Below, one piece after another: positions 4,264-5,398 of a stretch of 5,398 nt of DNA. Source of the stretch: Pseudomonadota bacterium (GTDB lineage: Bacteria > Pseudomonadota > Gammaproteobacteria > Burkholderiales > SG8-39); NCBI GenBank assembly GCA_021825225.1, contig JAKAIH010000220.1:1-5398 (forward strand). Reading direction: 5' to 3'. The notes beneath the pieces were generated by a model. The model saw only the letters and a list, made by a program, of their open reading frames with translations. It was not told the origin of the DNA and did no database searches. The first letter of the stretch is position 1. Each line of letters starts with the position of its first letter. The position numbers were made by a program, and so were the translations under genes.

Positions 4264-5398
4264 TCAATCGCGCAGCGCCGCGCTCACGATGTCCTGCGCC
4301 TCGCGCACGATTTGCGCCAGGTGTCCGGCGCTGGTGAAACTCTCGGCGTAGAGCTTGTAGATGTTCTCGGTTCCGGACGGACGCGCCGCGAACCAGCCCG
4401 CCGCCGTGCACACCTTGAGGCCGCCGATGGGCGCGTCGTTGCCGGGCGCGCGCGTGAGCTTCGCCGTGATGGCATCGCCAGCGAGTGTGGCCGCCTTCAC
4501 GCTGTCGCCGCTGAGGCGCTTGAACGCGGCTTTCTGCGCCGGCGTGGCGGGCGCATCGACGCGCACATAATGCGGGCTGCCGTACCGCGCCGCGAGGTCC
4601 AGGTAATAGCGTCCCGGATCCTTGCCCGTGGCGGCCGTGATTTCGGCCGCCAGCAGGCCGAGGATGATGCCGTCCTTGTCGGTGGTCCAGGCCGAACCGT
4701 CGCGGGCGAGAAAGCTCGCGCCCGCGCTCTCCTCGCCGCCGAAGCAGAATCCGCCGTCCAGCAATCCCTGCGAAAACCATTTGAAGCCCACCGGCACCTC
4801 GATCAGGCGGCGCTCGAGGCCGGCGACCACGCGGTCGATCAGCGCGCTCGACACCAGGGTTTTGCCCACTGCCGCGGTCGCCGGCCATTGCGGGCGATGC
4901 GTGAGCAGGTAGTGGATCGCGACCGCGAGGTAATGGTTGGGGTTCATCAGCCCGGCCGAGGGCGTGACGATGCCGTGGCGGTCGGCATCGGCATCGTTGC
5001 CCCAGGCGATGTCGAAGCGCTGCGCGAGGCCGACCAGGCTCGCCATCGCATAGGGGCTGGAGCAATCCATGCGGATCTTGCCGTCGTGATCCAGGGTCAT
5101 GAAGCCGAAGGCGGGATCGACCCTGGGATTGACGACTTCGATGTCCAGGCCGTAGTGCGCCGCAATCGGCTTCCAGTAGGCCACCGCCGCGCCGCCCATC
5201 GGATCGACGCCGATTTTCAGCTTTGCCGCGCGTATCGCCTCCATGTCGATCACGCTGCCGAGACCGGCGATATAGGGCGCGGCGAAATCCTCCTCGCGCG
5301 TGCTGGCCTCGGTGAGCGCCTGCGCGTAGGGCAGGCGCTTCACGTCCTTGTTGCCCTGTGCGAGCAGGGCGTTGGCGCGCTGCTCGATCCAGCCGGTG
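4264..5398 (-). CDS. pgm: Phosphoglucomutase (alpha-D-glucose-specific), C-terminal part, cut by window edge
   Basis: Interconverts glucose-1-phosphate and glucose-6-phosphate in the cytoplasm, feeding glycogen and sugar-nucleotide synthesis. The visible 377 residues match the C-terminal part of the roughly 546-residue E. coli Pgm almost end to end, starting at [19 protein letters not shown]. Visible signatures, numbered in the fragment, are the Mg-binding loop NDADADRHG (Asp135, 137 and 139), the sugar-binding FGGEESAG (219-226), TDKDGI (238-243) and the phosphate-binding RPSGTE (339-344). The catalytic phosphoserine lies beyond the window edge, so activity cannot be judged completely, but nothing visible is broken. 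[13 protein letters not shown] and [14 protein letters not shown] favour the Pgm type over phosphomannomutase or PgcA types. The stop codon is at 4266-4264. Confidence 0.96.
   Translation of the reverse strand, partial: TGWIEQRANALLAQGNKDVKRLPYAQALTEASTREEDFAAPYIAGLGSVIDMEAIRAAKLKIGVDPMGGAAVAYWKPIAAHYGLDIEVVNPRVDPAFGFMTLDHDGKIRMDCSSPYAMASLVGLAQRFDIAWGNDADADRHGIVTPSAGLMNPNHYLAVAIHYLLTHRPQWPATAAVGKTLVSSALIDRVVAGLERRLIEVPVGFKWFSQGLLDGGFCFGGEESAGASFLARDGSAWTTDKDGIILGLLAAEITAATGKDPGRYYLDLAARYGSPHYVRVDAPATPAQKAAFKRLSGDSVKAATLAGDAITAKLTRAPGNDAPIGGLKVCTAAGWFAARPSGTENIYKLYAESFTSAGHLAQIVREAQDIVSAALRD

Overview
The window comes from a GC-rich proteobacterial chromosome, most probably a betaproteobacterium (for example a Nitrosomonadales or Rhodocyclales relative). 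I infer this from gene content and order, not from a database match. The order gshB, a mannose-family EIIA, ptsH, ptsI is typical of that class, and so is a membrane-anchored diheme cytochrome c5. Codons end mostly in G or C. All protein genes lie on the minus strand; the only plus-strand gene is a tRNA.

Read in the direction of transcription (right to left), the layout is as follows. First comes the C-terminal two thirds of phosphoglucomutase (5398-4264, cut by the window edge). Next is a two-gene type II toxin-antitoxin module (4198-3669): a small Phd/YefM-like antitoxin followed, with a 4-nt GTGA overlap, by a MazF/PemK-family toxin. Facing the toxin from the left is tRNA-Arg(CCG) on the plus strand (3520-3596). 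A divergent intergenic region (3310-3519) holds the tRNA promoter and a probable promoter with a structured leader for a diheme, membrane-anchored cytochrome c5 (3309-2506). That gene ends at a strong intrinsic terminator (2461-2487). Finally comes an operon-like run: gshB glutathione synthetase (2331-1387), a mannose-type EIIA (1341-928), HPr (947-678) and the N-terminal 227 residues of PTS Enzyme I (681-1, cut by the window edge).

The three PTS proteins form a phosphorelay from PEP through EI (His194) and HPr (His15) to EIIA (His9). No sugar permease gene is adjacent, as in the regulatory PTS of many betaproteobacteria. HPr also keeps the Ser46-type site used by HPr kinase. Cytochrome c5 probably shuttles electrons to a terminal oxidase. 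Glutathione synthetase, phosphoglucomutase and the tRNA are housekeeping genes.

The least ordinary part is the toxin-antitoxin module inserted between pgm and the tRNA gene. Its toxin has a more relaxed codon choice than its neighbours, its antitoxin is Phd-like rather than MazE/AbrB-like, and its promoter is placed so that the antitoxin mRNA would be nearly or fully leaderless. I see no CRISPR array, insertion sequence or clearly new system.
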